In this document: positions 16,880 to 25,744 of the stretch, piece by piece
How the letters are laid out: each line of letters begins with the position of its first letter
Position numbering within the stretch: position 1 is the first letter of the stretch
From: CAZGCA01 sp964524145
GTDB lineage: Bacteria; Hydrogenedentota; CAZGCA01
NCBI GenBank assembly: GCA_964524145.1
Contig: CAZGCA010000035.1
Location: 1-55,138 of the forward strand
Length of the DNA stretch: 55,138 nt
Direction: 5' to 3'
Translations under genes and position numbers: made by a program
Notes under the pieces: model-generated
What the model saw: only the letters and a program-made list of their open reading frames with translations
Told to the model about the DNA's origin: nothing
Database searches by the model: none

Positions 16880-18790
16880 ATGGCGTTTAAGACTAAGAAC
16901 ATGATACTTGCCACTGTTGGAGTCGCGGGAGCTCTATATGTCGCCGGGGCTGTGGCAAAGGGGCTCGACATACTTCCGGACATCGCTGCCGATCCCATCC
17001 AACTTCTCGCCCTGTTGCTGCTTGTTGGTTTCACGCTGCTCTTGACCCGAAGAGGCAGAGCCGAGAAGGTGGATACGCGAACGTTGTTTCTAGGGATATG
17101 TGCGATAGCTGTGTCGCAGGCGCTGAGCGTGACAGAGGAGATACCGGCACTGCGCGGCATCCCGCTGATTGGCGAGGACGGGGGACCTTCAGAGATCGTG
17201 GAGACCATCCTTATAAGCATGGGGTTGTTGGCGACAATAGGAGGATCGTTCGTCATCATAGCGCAGATGATAGTGACCATGGGCAGCTTGCGCGAGTCGG
17301 AAGGCAAGTACCGGGCGTTTTTCGAGCACTCGACCGATTTTGTTTACGTGGTAAGGGACGATGGCACTTTTCTATCAATCAACGAGGGCGCGGAGCGGTT
17401 GACCGGATGGACCAGAGACGAGCTTATGGGAATGCATTACACCGAGTACGTCGCCCCGGAACAGATCAATAGAGTTGATCAAGCCTTCGGTAGGGTGTTC
17501 GATAAAGGGGAACCGTTGGTGGATTTTGCCCACGACGTCATAATCAAAGACGGCTCGCGACGACGATTTCAGACGAGCGCCGGGCTGATTCTTAACAAGG
17601 AGGGGCAGGTAATCGGTGTCCAGGGGTGCTCGCGCGACATCACCGAACGCGCGGCATTGCAGCGTCAGCTCATACAGTCGGAGAAGCTTGCAGCGTTGGG
17701 AAAATTGGTTTCGGGCGTCGCGCACGAACTCAACAACCCGCTCACGGGTGTGCTCGGATACGGAGAATTGATTGCGGCTGACGGGGATGCAACATCAAAG
17801 ATTAAGTCGATGGCACTCAAGGTGGTCGAGTGCGCCGAGAGGAGCAAGAAGGTAGTCGAGAACCTCCTGAGCTTTGCCCGCCAGAAGGACTTCGAGCGCA
17901 CACAGGTGAAAATGAACGAAGTCGTCGAGTCAGCCGTTCTGTTGCGGGAACACCATTTCAAGGTGAACAACGTGACGATTAACCGACAATATGGTGAATC
18001 GCTGCCCATGCTGTGGGTCGATGAGGACGAACTTGCTCAGGTCTTCCTCAACCTGCTGAACAACGGGTTCGACGCGATCTCCGAGTCCGGCAAGAGCGGG
18101 ACTATCACCGTTTCCACAGAGAAGGCCGGTCGCAGAATCCTTGTCACGTTCGAGGATACTGGTCCGGGAGTGCAGGGTGACATAGCGGCGAGGATATTCG
18201 ATCCGTTTGTCACGACAAAAGAGGTGGGTAGGGGCACCGGACTGGGGCTCGCGGTCAGTCACGGCATCGTTGAACGCCACGGCGGGCGAATATACCACGA
18301 TAGATCGTGTCAGGACGGAGCACGGTTCGTGGTCGAATTGCCCCTGCTGGCAGAGCCACTGGACGCACCGCCTGATGACCAGGAGGAAGAGGAAAAGGAT
18401 ATCGGCACACCAGTGGGCGACGGCAGGATCCTGGTCGTCGACGACGAACAAGTGTTGCTCGATTTCTTGCGCCGAGCCCTCGAAACGCACGGTTACAGCG
18501 TCGTCACTACGGACAACGGCGAGGAAGCACAAGCGCATTTGGAAAACCAACGGTTCGACTTGCTCATCACCGATATGAAGATGCCGGGCACGGTTGACGG
18601 TAAAGCCTTGTGTGAGCTGGCGTGCAGAAACGAGGGATCGACGAAGGTTATTATTATTACCGGCGACACGGTCGGCCTTGCTACCGATGACTCGTTGAAA
18701 GGGCTGGACGCGATCCTGTTGCCGAAGCCGTTCAGCGTGAAGAATCTGCTCAGAACGGTCAATAAGGCATTGAACCCAGAATCCGTTTAG
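16880..18790 (+). CDS. Membrane hybrid sensor histidine kinase (PAS, HisKA, HATPase, receiver)
   Basis: The protein has 636 residues. About four N-terminal membrane segments (about 9-26, 39-57, 68-85, 108-134) precede a PAS domain (about 145-260), a HisKA domain with the phosphorylated H282 in GVAHELNNPL, and a HATPase domain (N-box LLNNGFDAI; G boxes DTGPGV and GTGLGLAVS). A C-terminal receiver (about 515-632) has acidic residues in VVDDE, phospho-acceptor D565 in LITDMKMPG and the conserved lysine in LPKPF. No output domain follows, so the receiver probably modulates kinase activity or relays phosphate to another protein. The gene 63 bases downstream encodes a PAS-GGDEF protein, a likely partner. 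The input signal is unknown. Confidence 0.9.
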   Translation: MAFKTKNMILATVGVAGALYVAGAVAKGLDILPDIAADPIQLLALLLLVGFTLLLTRRGRAEKVDTRTLFLGICAIAVSQALSVTEEIPALRGIPLIGEDGGPSEIVETILISMGLLATIGGSFVIIAQMIVTMGSLRESEGKYRAFFEHSTDFVYVVRDDGTFLSINEGAERLTGWTRDELMGMHYTEYVAPEQINRVDQAFGRVFDKGEPLVDFAHDVIIKDGSRRRFQTSAGLILNKEGQVIGVQGCSRDITERAALQRQLIQSEKLAALGKLVSGVAHELNNPLTGVLGYGELIAADGDATSKIKSMALKVVECAERSKKVVENLLSFARQKDFERTQVKMNEVVESAVLLREHHFKVNNVTINRQYGESLPMLWVDEDELAQVFLNLLNNGFDAISESGKSGTITVSTEKAGRRILVTFEDTGPGVQGDIAARIFDPFVTTKEVGRGTGLGLAVSHGIVERHGGRIYHDRSCQDGARFVVELPLLAEPLDAPPDDQEEEEKDIGTPVGDGRILVVDDEQVLLDFLRRALETHGYSVVTTDNGEEAQAHLENQRFDLLITDMKMPGTVDGKALCELACRNEGSTKVIIITGDTVGLATDDSLKGLDAILLPKPFSVKNLLRTVNKALNPESV

Positions 18791-18853
18791 CGTTATGGAT
18801 CATACTCCGAGGGTTGATCTCCGAAGTCCGAAATCGGGCCGTCGGGTACGAGA

Positions 18854-19741
18854 GTGATTACCTTGTTCGAACAGAGCTATCTCGAGAACGTCATTGTCAA
18901 CGCGCCCATTGGCATCGTCACAACCGATATGGAATGCAGAGTGACGCTGATGAACGAGTTGGCGCGCGGTCTGTTCTGCATGGACGGCAGGAAAGACCCC
19001 GCAGGCATGCAGCTTGAGACGCTGGTGTCGAACCCCGATCTCGTCACGCGTTCGTTGCGGCGTGTGCTCGAATACGAAGAAGAAAGACTCATCTTCGAAA
19101 CCGAGATAGCGCGTGGCGGGGCACAGACGGTCAGCCGATTCACGGTCACGCTGCTCCGGGACGACAACTTCACTCCCATGGGTCTCCTTATCATGTGCGA
19201 GGACGTCACCGAGCAGAGGCAACTCCAGAGGGAGCTCCAGCGGAAGAACGAAGAGCTCGAACGCTTCTCGATCACCGACTATCTGACCGGGTTGTACAAC
19301 CACAGACATTTCCATACCGAGATACGGAGCGAAATCACAAGAGCGCGGCGGTACGGGGTACCCTTGGCATTGCTCATGCTCGATATTGACATGTTTAAAC
19401 GGTACAACGATGCCTACGGCCACCAGAAGGGCGACGAGGTGCTCACGTGCATCGGCCGAATCGTGCGAGGCACGATACGCGGCGGAGTCGACTCTGCGTA
19501 CAGGTATGGCGGCGAAGAGCTGGCTGTGATACTCCCGATGACAAAGCTCGAAGCGGCACGCGACGTGGCGGAACGAATCCGGGCTGCGGTCGAGATCGAG
19601 TCCGGGGTGACTGTCAGCATTGGTGTGGCCGAACTCCAGCCCAAAGACACCGCCGAAACGCTTACAAAACGGGCCGACGACATGCTCTACCGTGCAAAGG
19701 ACGACGGGCGCAACCTCGTCTGCTGCACTAGAACCGTCTAG
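18854..19741 (+). CDS. PAS-GGDEF diguanylate cyclase
   Basis: The protein has 295 residues and likely makes the second messenger c-di-GMP from GTP. A PAS-like sensor region (about 1-120) and a short coiled coil (QRQLQRELQRKNEELERF) lead to a GGDEF domain (about 135-290). Its active-site loop is intact as Y218-GGEEL-223, and the metal-binding segment LDIDMFKRYND is present. The RxxD inhibition site five residues upstream is not in the usual register, so product feedback may be lacking. There is no membrane segment, so it is cytoplasmic. The start is a GTG; an upstream ATG at 18795 is out of frame. It is probably cotranscribed with the hybrid kinase. Confidence 0.9.
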   Translation: MITLFEQSYLENVIVNAPIGIVTTDMECRVTLMNELARGLFCMDGRKDPAGMQLETLVSNPDLVTRSLRRVLEYEEERLIFETEIARGGAQTVSRFTVTLLRDDNFTPMGLLIMCEDVTEQRQLQRELQRKNEELERFSITDYLTGLYNHRHFHTEIRSEITRARRYGVPLALLMLDIDMFKRYNDAYGHQKGDEVLTCIGRIVRGTIRGGVDSAYRYGGEELAVILPMTKLEAARDVAERIRAAVEIESGVTVSIGVAELQPKDTAETLTKRADDMLYRAKDDGRNLVCCTRTV

Positions 19742-19877
19742 GATTGTCCCGCATCCCGTCCTGCTTCTGTGGGTTGCTCCCAAGGAACTGATCGAGAAGC
19801 CGCTTGTGTTCCCTGAAACACCGGTGCCGGGCAACAACAGAATGCAGCACCTCGACGGTGCTCCGAGCGCCCCCCCC

Positions 19878-19907
19878 TTGACATTTCTACTTCGGAGCAT
19901 CTATGCT
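19878..19907 (+). promoter_or_regulatory. Promoter for the GH2-ceramidase pair
   Basis: TTGACA at 19878-19883, 18-base spacer, TATGCT at 19902-19907. It lies about 80 bases before the GH2 start and follows a run of eight Cs. Confidence 0.6.
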
Positions 19908-19983
19908 CCTTTAGACACAAGAATCCGAGCGGGCCAGAGGGTATGAGTCAGCTGCCTGTGGTACAGCGAGAAAGGAGCAGCGT

Positions 19984-22647
19984 ATGAAACACCGCCATGT
20001 GCTGTTGTTGACAGCAAGCGTTCTGTTTGTGTGGGGTCTTTTGAATGCGGCTTCAGCGAAGGAGGTGCTCCAGCTCAAGGACAACTGGCAGATACAATCC
20101 TCGGCCAAGGTTGAAGACGACGGGCAGACTATCTCGACGGCTCGATTCAGCCCGGACGGATGGTATCCGACGTCGGTTCCCGCTACCGTGTTGGCCGCGC
20201 TGGTGGAGAACGACGTGTATCCCGACCCGTACTATGGCGAGAACCTGAAATCCATTCCCGGCTACCGTCCGGGACGATGGCTCATCATGCCGAAAGACAG
20301 CCCCTTCTATCCTTCCTGGTGGTACCGGACGGAGTTTCGGTTGCCGGCCGAGTATGAGGGCAAGAACCTCATCCTGCACCTCGACGGCATCAACTACCGG
20401 GCGAACATCTGGCTTAACGGCAAGAAGATAGCCGACAGTGACCAGGTAATAGGCATGTTCCGGCGGTTCGAGTTCAATATCACCGACTCTGCAGTCATAA
20501 ACGGGACCAACTGTCTGGCTGTTGAGACCATTGCTCCCGGCAAGCTGCCCGAGAAACAGTATCGCACCAAGCAAATGGAAGCCACAACGGGTTGGGACGA
20601 CCATAATCCTCAGCCTCCGGATATGAACGTGGGAATCTGGCAGGACGTGTACGTCAGCGCTACCGGACCCGCACGAGTGAGACACCCGTACGTTGCCACG
20701 GACTTCGATTTGCCGTCGCTCGAGGTGGCTCACCTTACCGTCTCGGCTGAGGTGCTCAACACGACAGACGAAGCGGTGACCGCAGAGCTTGCAGGAACCA
20801 TCGATAATGTAACGTTCTCCCAAACCGTCAAGCTTGCGCCGAAAGAAGCGAGATGGGTGAAATTCGCTCCGGACACGTTCGCGCAGTTGAACGTATCTAA
20901 CCCGCGCGTGTGGTGGCCGAATCCGGTTGGTCCTCAGGAACTGTGCGATTTGAAGCTCGTGCTTACCGTAAACGGCCAGGTGTCGGACGATGAGAGTGTG
21001 CGCTTCGGCATTCGTGAGGCAACGACGTACATCAACGACGAGGGCTGGCGCGGGTATATGGTGAACGGCAAGAAGATCCTTATTCGAGGCGGGGCCTGGA
21101 TGACCTGCGATATGTTGCTGCGGCTCACTCCCAAGAGGTACGACGCGCTCATACGGTACGCGAAAGAGGCGAATCTTAACATGCTTCGGTCGGAAGGGTT
21201 TTCGATCAGGGAGACCGAGGAGTTCTACAGCTTGTGCGACAAGCACGGCGTCATGGTTACGCAACAGATATTCGGGCGCAGTATCCCGGATGAAGACCTT
21301 GCCGTGAAATGTATTGAGGATATGATGCTCCGGGTCAGAAACCATCCCAGCCTGGTCCATTTTCTCGGACACGACGAGACGTTTCCGACTTCGAGACTGG
21401 ACCAAGCGTACCGGGAACTGATCGCGAAGTACACACCGGAGAGAACGTACCAACCCCATTCGGGCGCGTTTGACATCGGGGAACGGTTCAAAACGGGCGG
21501 GACGCGGACAGGAACGCGTGAGCTGTGGACGTATGCGAACCCCACGCACTACTACAAGAACAAAGAGGACGGTGCCTGGGGATTTGCTCAATCCGGCGGT
21601 ATCGGCGGTATTGTCGCGCCAATCGAGAGCGTGCGCCGGATGATGGCCGAGAAAGATCTCTGGCCGCTCTGGACAGACACGTGGTCGTTCCACACGGTGA
21701 TTCAGAGCGGTCCATACTTCGATGCGGTGCTGAAGGCTCTCGACGCACGTTATGGCAAGCCTGCCGGGATCGAGGACTTCTGCAAGACGGCGCACGTCAT
21801 GAATTATGAAAGCGCCCGGGGCATGTACGAGGCTTACGCGAGGAACAAGTACTCGGCGACAGGTATCACGACATGGAAGTATGACGCTGCCTGGCCTGCG
21901 GCCATGACGTGGCAATACGTTGATTGGTATCTGCTGCCGACTGGCGCATATTACGGTGCCAAGAAGGCGTGCGAGCCGCTGCACGTCCAATATTCGTATG
22001 ACGACCATTCAGTCTATGTCGTCAACAGCTACTACAAGGAGTTAAACTCTCTTGCGGTCACGGCAAAGGTCTACGACAGTGACATGACCGAGAAACACTC
22101 GCAAACAGCCGCTCTGGACATAGGACCGGACGGCAAGGTGAACGTGTTTACCGTCGAGTGGCCGGACGATCTGACGAAATCGCATTTTCTGAGTCTGAAG
22201 CTGGAAGACAGCTCAGGGAAGGAGATATCGGACAATCTGTACTGGCTATCGACCGTGCCGGACATCCCCGGCAAGCAAACCTACGAAAAGGGGTTGTTTG
22301 CCGTTAATGCAACTTCGGTGGCCGACCACACCGACCTGCGCGCGTTGCCTGCGGTTAAGTTGGACGCGGCGTGCACGATCGAGAAGAAAGGTGCGGAGAA
22401 CGTCGTGCGCGTGACGGTCAAGAACCCGACAGAGAACCTGGCGTTCTTTGTCCACTTGGCAGTGACGAAGGGGGCGGGCGGGTTTGAAGTGGCGCCCACG
22501 TTTTGGTCGGACAACTATTTCAGCTTGTTGCCCGGAGACGAGAAGCAGGTTACGGCAACGTTTGCCGTCGAAGACCTTGAAGGGGCGTCGCCTATAATCA
22601 GGCTTGGCGGATGGAACATAGAGCCGGGCGAATCTGCCCTTCGTTGA
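19984..22647 (+). CDS. Secreted GH2 protein of the exo-beta-glucosaminidase/mannosidase type
   Basis: The protein has 887 residues: signal peptide (1-25, ending NAASA), galactose-binding-like domain (WYRTEFRLP, LHLDGINYRANIWLNGK), immunoglobulin-like domain, TIM barrel (about 350-680) and C-terminal beta domains. The segment YESARGMYEAYARNKYSATG and the later EPLHVQYSYDDHSVYVVN closely resemble exo-beta-D-glucosaminidases (CsxA type) and related GH2 mannosidases. The acid/base position is filled by D464 (GHDET). The position where the nucleophile glutamate is expected reads GFAQSGGIGG (533-542), so a Gln or Ser stands there. It may be inactive, use another residue or act as a binding protein. 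The next gene, 48 bases on, is a ceramidase-like secreted protein, probably in the same operon. Confidence 0.85.
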   Translation: MKHRHVLLLTASVLFVWGLLNAASAKEVLQLKDNWQIQSSAKVEDDGQTISTARFSPDGWYPTSVPATVLAALVENDVYPDPYYGENLKSIPGYRPGRWLIMPKDSPFYPSWWYRTEFRLPAEYEGKNLILHLDGINYRANIWLNGKKIADSDQVIGMFRRFEFNITDSAVINGTNCLAVETIAPGKLPEKQYRTKQMEATTGWDDHNPQPPDMNVGIWQDVYVSATGPARVRHPYVATDFDLPSLEVAHLTVSAEVLNTTDEAVTAELAGTIDNVTFSQTVKLAPKEARWVKFAPDTFAQLNVSNPRVWWPNPVGPQELCDLKLVLTVNGQVSDDESVRFGIREATTYINDEGWRGYMVNGKKILIRGGAWMTCDMLLRLTPKRYDALIRYAKEANLNMLRSEGFSIRETEEFYSLCDKHGVMVTQQIFGRSIPDEDLAVKCIEDMMLRVRNHPSLVHFLGHDETFPTSRLDQAYRELIAKYTPERTYQPHSGAFDIGERFKTGGTRTGTRELWTYANPTHYYKNKEDGAWGFAQSGGIGGIVAPIESVRRMMAEKDLWPLWTDTWSFHTVIQSGPYFDAVLKALDARYGKPAGIEDFCKTAHVMNYESARGMYEAYARNKYSATGITTWKYDAAWPAAMTWQYVDWYLLPTGAYYGAKKACEPLHVQYSYDDHSVYVVNSYYKELNSLAVTAKVYDSDMTEKHSQTAALDIGPDGKVNVFTVEWPDDLTKSHFLSLKLEDSSGKEISDNLYWLSTVPDIPGKQTYEKGLFAVNATSVADHTDLRALPAVKLDAACTIEKKGAENVVRVTVKNPTENLAFFVHLAVTKGAGGFEVAPTFWSDNYFSLLPGDEKQVTATFAVEDLEGASPIIRLGGWNIEPGESALR

Positions 22648-22695
22648 GTCGTATGGCTGTGTGGTAGGAGAAACGCGGTGAAGGAGGACGGGAAA

Positions 22696-24168
22696 ATGAG
22701 ACGAATGAAGAGTGAGAGACTAGTTGCCGTTTGCCTGTTGTTGTCGGTCATGATGTTCGTTCCACTGACTGCTGGAGCGGCAGAGATGAAAGCCGGGGTG
22801 GCGAAGGCGGTCATCACCAACACCGAACCGCTGGTCATGGTGAACGGAGACGTCTCGGAAGGAACGCTCCGCGACATCTACGCGCGCGCACTGGTTCTGA
22901 ACGACGGTTCGAACCGCCTCATTATCATCACCTACGACCTGAATTGTCTGGATCACGCCACGCCGTTCCTGCGCAAGCGCGTTCGGGACGAACTCGGGAT
23001 CGAGCCTTCCCACTTGATCCTATTGGCTACGCACAACCACAACGCACCGATCCAGATCAATCCCGACAACTTCGAGTACGGCAAGTGGCTTGCCGGCAGG
23101 ATGTTCGATCTGATCCGGGAGGCGATAGCAAACGAACGTGGCCCAGTCAAAGTCCTGTTTGGACACGGCTATGGGTATTTCATCGCCAGTGTAGGGAACG
23201 CTCCGACGGACTATGAGATCCAGGTTCTGAAGGTTGTACATGACGGTCAGCCGATAGCGCTTTTCTTCAACCATGGCACACATCCGATGCAAGCGTCGGG
23301 AAAGAAAGTCGGCGCGGGGCATCCCGGCTACGCCATGGACGAGATAGAGGAAGCGATGCCCGGCGTTCAGGCGATGTATGCAGCTTCGGGCGCCGGCAAC
23401 CAGTTTCCGGGCAACCTCTTGGAGCTTCGGCAGCTCGCGGCCGAGGCAAGGAAGAAGGGACCCGAACACTACAGGGAGCTTCTCGAGAAACGCTGTAAGG
23501 CGATTGGCCACGAGCTCGCCGATGCCGTGCTGAAGATCGCTGGCGGCGAGTTTCAGGACGTCACGGGACCTATCAGCAGTAAGATGGAAGTGTTGTCCCT
23601 ACCGCTGGCACCGCCGATTTCCCGCGAGGAAGCTCTGAAGAAGGTCAAGAAGGTTCATGAAGACGTGGGTTTTGTTTCCTATCCCCATCCTCACAGGAGC
23701 ACGAACTGGGTGCGGATGCTGCTTCGCTACTATGACAAGAACCTGCCGTTTCCGACGGAAACGACCGAGATGGTCTGCTCGGACGACACCTACCTTATTC
23801 ACAAGAGCGACAAGGAGTCCCTGAAGAAGTACGAGTACAGCATTCATAACGAGTTCCCGTGCGTGTACGAGGAAGTCATTGTCGCCAAGATAGGCCCGAT
23901 GCCGTTTGTCGCCATGCAGGGCGAGATCTGCGCGCCCATTGTAATGCGTGTCAAGGACGCGTTTCGCCGTGATGTGCCTATAATGGTTGGCGGCTACATG
24001 GGTGAGCATAACCTCTACATACCCACGCGTGAGATAGTCCGCCTCGGGGCCTATCAGGCACAGGTGATCCAGATTCAGTATGCTTCTCCGGTAGGCTGGG
24101 CACCGGAGGTCGAGGACGAAATGGTCAGCGGTGTCGTGAAGATGGTACGATCGACGCTCAAAGAATAG
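22696..24168 (+). CDS. Secreted neutral/alkaline ceramidase-like protein
   Basis: The protein has 490 residues with a signal peptide (about 1-28, ending LTAGA). The N-terminal half resembles the neutral/alkaline non-lysosomal ceramidase domain: an early strand KAGVAKAVIT, zinc-ligand-like motifs ATHNHNAP and NHGTHPM, and ASGAGNQFPGN at the place of the ceramidase GDxSPN motif. In Planctomycetota-type genomes such proteins are very common and rarely act on ceramide, so the substrate is open. I chose the ATG at 22696 because AAGGAGG ends eight bases upstream. The GTG at 22678 would place this site inside the coding region. Confidence 0.75.
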   Translation: MRRMKSERLVAVCLLLSVMMFVPLTAGAAEMKAGVAKAVITNTEPLVMVNGDVSEGTLRDIYARALVLNDGSNRLIIITYDLNCLDHATPFLRKRVRDELGIEPSHLILLATHNHNAPIQINPDNFEYGKWLAGRMFDLIREAIANERGPVKVLFGHGYGYFIASVGNAPTDYEIQVLKVVHDGQPIALFFNHGTHPMQASGKKVGAGHPGYAMDEIEEAMPGVQAMYAASGAGNQFPGNLLELRQLAAEARKKGPEHYRELLEKRCKAIGHELADAVLKIAGGEFQDVTGPISSKMEVLSLPLAPPISREEALKKVKKVHEDVGFVSYPHPHRSTNWVRMLLRYYDKNLPFPTETTEMVCSDDTYLIHKSDKESLKKYEYSIHNEFPCVYEEVIVAKIGPMPFVAMQGEICAPIVMRVKDAFRRDVPIMVGGYMGEHNLYIPTREIVRLGAYQAQVIQIQYASPVGWAPEVEDEMVSGVVKMVRSTLKE

Positions 24169-24203
24169 TCAAGTGGGATATGAATCCGGGCCTGAACCGT
24201 CCC

Positions 24204-24233
24204 TTGACAGGATCCCCGGTTATGTGCTAGCAT
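24204..24233 (+). promoter_or_regulatory. Promoter of the infC-rpmI-rplT unit
   Basis: TTGACA at 24204-24209, 18-base spacer ending in TGC, TAGCAT at 24228-24233. The extended -10 is like those at 3315 and 33406. Confidence 0.65.
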
Positions 24234-24239
24234 TGAGGT

Positions 24240-24438
24240 GCAGTGAGAAGAGTATCGACGTCTTATAGACGTAAAAGAAGGAGCGTCCGCTTCTCACCCT
24301 GTAGCGTCGTGGCGATTGCTCACAGGGTTACTTGAGGAAACACTGTGGTTTTGTGAGGGCCGACCTTGGGCGGACGCCGGAATTGGCGGGTGTTCGCCCG
24401 TTTTGTTTCCGGCCCATGCGGCGAAAGGAGACAGGCTT
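24240..24438 (+). ncRNA. Structured leader of the infC operon
   Basis: The 200-base leader holds an eight-base stem GTGAGAAG/CTTCTCAC (24243-24250 with 24290-24297) enclosing a hairpin ACGTCT/AGACGT (24258-24263 with 24267-24272). Farther on is a nested stem, GCCGGAA/TTCCGGC (24376-24382 with 24407-24413), around CGGG/CCCG. Leaders of infC-rpmI-rplT operons often bind ribosomal protein L20 to repress the operon. I infer such a role here, but cannot match it to a known leader family by eye. Confidence 0.5.
24424..24431 (+). promoter_or_regulatory. Ribosome binding site that sets the infC start at AUA
   Basis: AAAGGAGA lies seven bases before ATA at 24439. No ATG, GTG or TTG lies at this point of the frame, so AUA is the likely initiation codon. 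Confidence 0.7.
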
Positions 24439-24966
24439 ATATTCAGAAAGAGAAGCCGACCCGGAAGTGCACGGGTCAATGACGAGATTGTAGCCAAGTC
24501 CGTTCGCGTTGTTGGCAGCGACGGTGAGCAGGTGGGTATCATGACGGTTTCCGAGGGGTTGAGAATCGCCCGGGAACAGGAACTCGATCTTGTCGAGGTT
24601 GCCAAGGAAGCCGACCCGCCGGTGTGCCGGATCATGGACTATGGCAAGTACAGGTACGAACAGAGCAAACGTGCCAAACAGTCGCGGAAGCATCAGCATC
24701 AGGTAGTCATCAAGGAGATACGGTTTAGACCGAAAACCGACGAGCACGACTTCAACTTCAAGCTCAAGCATATTCGGGAGTTCCTTGAGAGTAGTAACAA
24801 GGTCAAGGTCGTTGTACGATACCGTGGTCGGGAAATGAGGCGCAAAGAGATCGGTGACCGGCTCCTTGCGCGCGTCATAGAGGAGACCAAGGATCTTGCC
24901 GACATTGACCAGAAGCCGAGAATGGAAGGCAGATGGCTCTCGGTGATGCTTTCGCCCCGACATTGA
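24439..24966 (+). CDS. infC: Translation initiation factor IF-3
   Basis: IF-3 binds the 30S subunit, prevents early joining of 50S and checks the start codon. With a start at AUA (24439) the protein has 175 residues, the normal size. The N-terminal domain contains RVNDEI and DLVEVAKEADPPVCRIMDYG; a basic linker leads to the C-terminal domain with VKVVVRYRGREM. IF-3 genes often use rare start codons (AUU, AUA) because IF-3 discriminates against them, giving autoregulation. That is the most likely reason for the missing ATG. The frame is open upstream to 24316, but that part crosses the leader and is not IF-3-like. Confidence 0.93.
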   Translation: MFRKRSRPGSARVNDEIVAKSVRVVGSDGEQVGIMTVSEGLRIAREQELDLVEVAKEADPPVCRIMDYGKYRYEQSKRAKQSRKHQHQVVIKEIRFRPKTDEHDFNFKLKHIREFLESSNKVKVVVRYRGREMRRKEIGDRLLARVIEETKDLADIDQKPRMEGRWLSVMLSPRH

Positions 24967-25058
24967 CCTGCTAGGGATTTCGCAAAACCAACGCAAAGCC
25001 TTACACCCGGCGGGCAGAATCCGCAGGCCTGCCGACACAAGAGGAGAACCCTGTAATT

Positions 25059-25256
25059 ATGCCAAAACTCAAGACAAGGAAAGGTGCTGCCAAGCGGTTC
25101 AAGAAGACCAAGTCCGGCAAGTTCAAGAGAAGCAAGGCGTTCGCAGGGCACCTGATGACCGGGAAGTCTGCGAAGCGAAGACGCAGTCTTCGGACAGGGG
25201 CAACCGCGAGTCCGGGCGACAGCAAGAAGTTGCGAGCGCAACTTCCCCACGCGTAA
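25059..25256 (+). CDS. rpmI: 50S ribosomal protein L35
   Basis: The 65-residue basic protein starts MPKLKTRKGAAKRFKKTKSG, the L35 signature, and ends with the usual Arg/Lys-rich tail. It lies between infC and rplT in the standard order, 92 bases after infC. Confidence 0.96.
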   Translation: MPKLKTRKGAAKRFKKTKSGKFKRSKAFAGHLMTGKSAKRRRSLRTGATASPGDSKKLRAQLPHA

Positions 25257-25320
25257 TCGTAACGTCATGGAACAGATAGTGGCGGCAGATCGAGAGGCCG
25301 CCTGAGAAAGGTGAGAGACT

Positions 25321-25677
25321 ATGCCACGAGCAACAAACAACCCAGCCTCACGGCGAAGACGGAAGCGATACCTGACGGCTGCGAAAGGATACCGCGGCGC
25401 GCGGAGCAAGCTGTACCGCACGGCGCGCGAAGCCGTCGAGAAGGGACTCCAGTATGCATATCGTGACCGCAGGAATCGCAAGCGCGACTTCCGCAAGCTC
25501 TGGATAGCGCGCATCAACGCTGCAACCCGTCAAAACGGCATGTCGTATAGCCGCTTCATCAACGGGCTGAAGAAAGCGAACGTCGAGCTTGACCGGAAGG
25601 TGCTCGCCGAGCTGGCCGTCAGCGACCAGGCGAGTTTTGCCAAACTCGTCGAGGTCGCCAAGTCGCAGTTTGTCTGA
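25321..25677 (+). CDS. rplT: 50S ribosomal protein L20
   Basis: The 118-residue protein binds 23S rRNA early in 50S assembly and may repress its own operon. Typical segments are AAKGYRGARSKLYRTARE, YAYRDRRNRKRDFRKLWI and INGLKKANVELDRKVLAELA. AAAGGTGAG before the ATG serves as the ribosome binding site. Genes for phenylalanyl-tRNA synthetase, which often follow, are absent; hisA comes next. Confidence 0.96.
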   Translation: MPRATNNPASRRRRKRYLTAAKGYRGARSKLYRTAREAVEKGLQYAYRDRRNRKRDFRKLWIARINAATRQNGMSYSRFINGLKKANVELDRKVLAELAVSDQASFAKLVEVAKSQFV

Positions 25678-25744
25678 CCAGCGCGCAAGGCTTTGGGCGG
25701 GCAGGAAACAGCGCAGGCTCGGTGCCGCGAGCGTACGACAAGCC

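Noticed and set aside
16720..16880. c-di-GMP riboswitch (GEMM) in the kinase leader
   Set aside because: The leader has hairpins but lacks the conserved GEMM core sequences. The idea came only from the diguanylate cyclase downstream.
20053..22008. 651-codon open frame on the minus strand inside the GH2 gene
   Set aside because: The plus strand encodes a clear GH2 protein with signal peptide. The opposite frame is Arg/His/Val-rich, has no family motif and no ribosome binding site; long antisense frames are common in GC-rich DNA.
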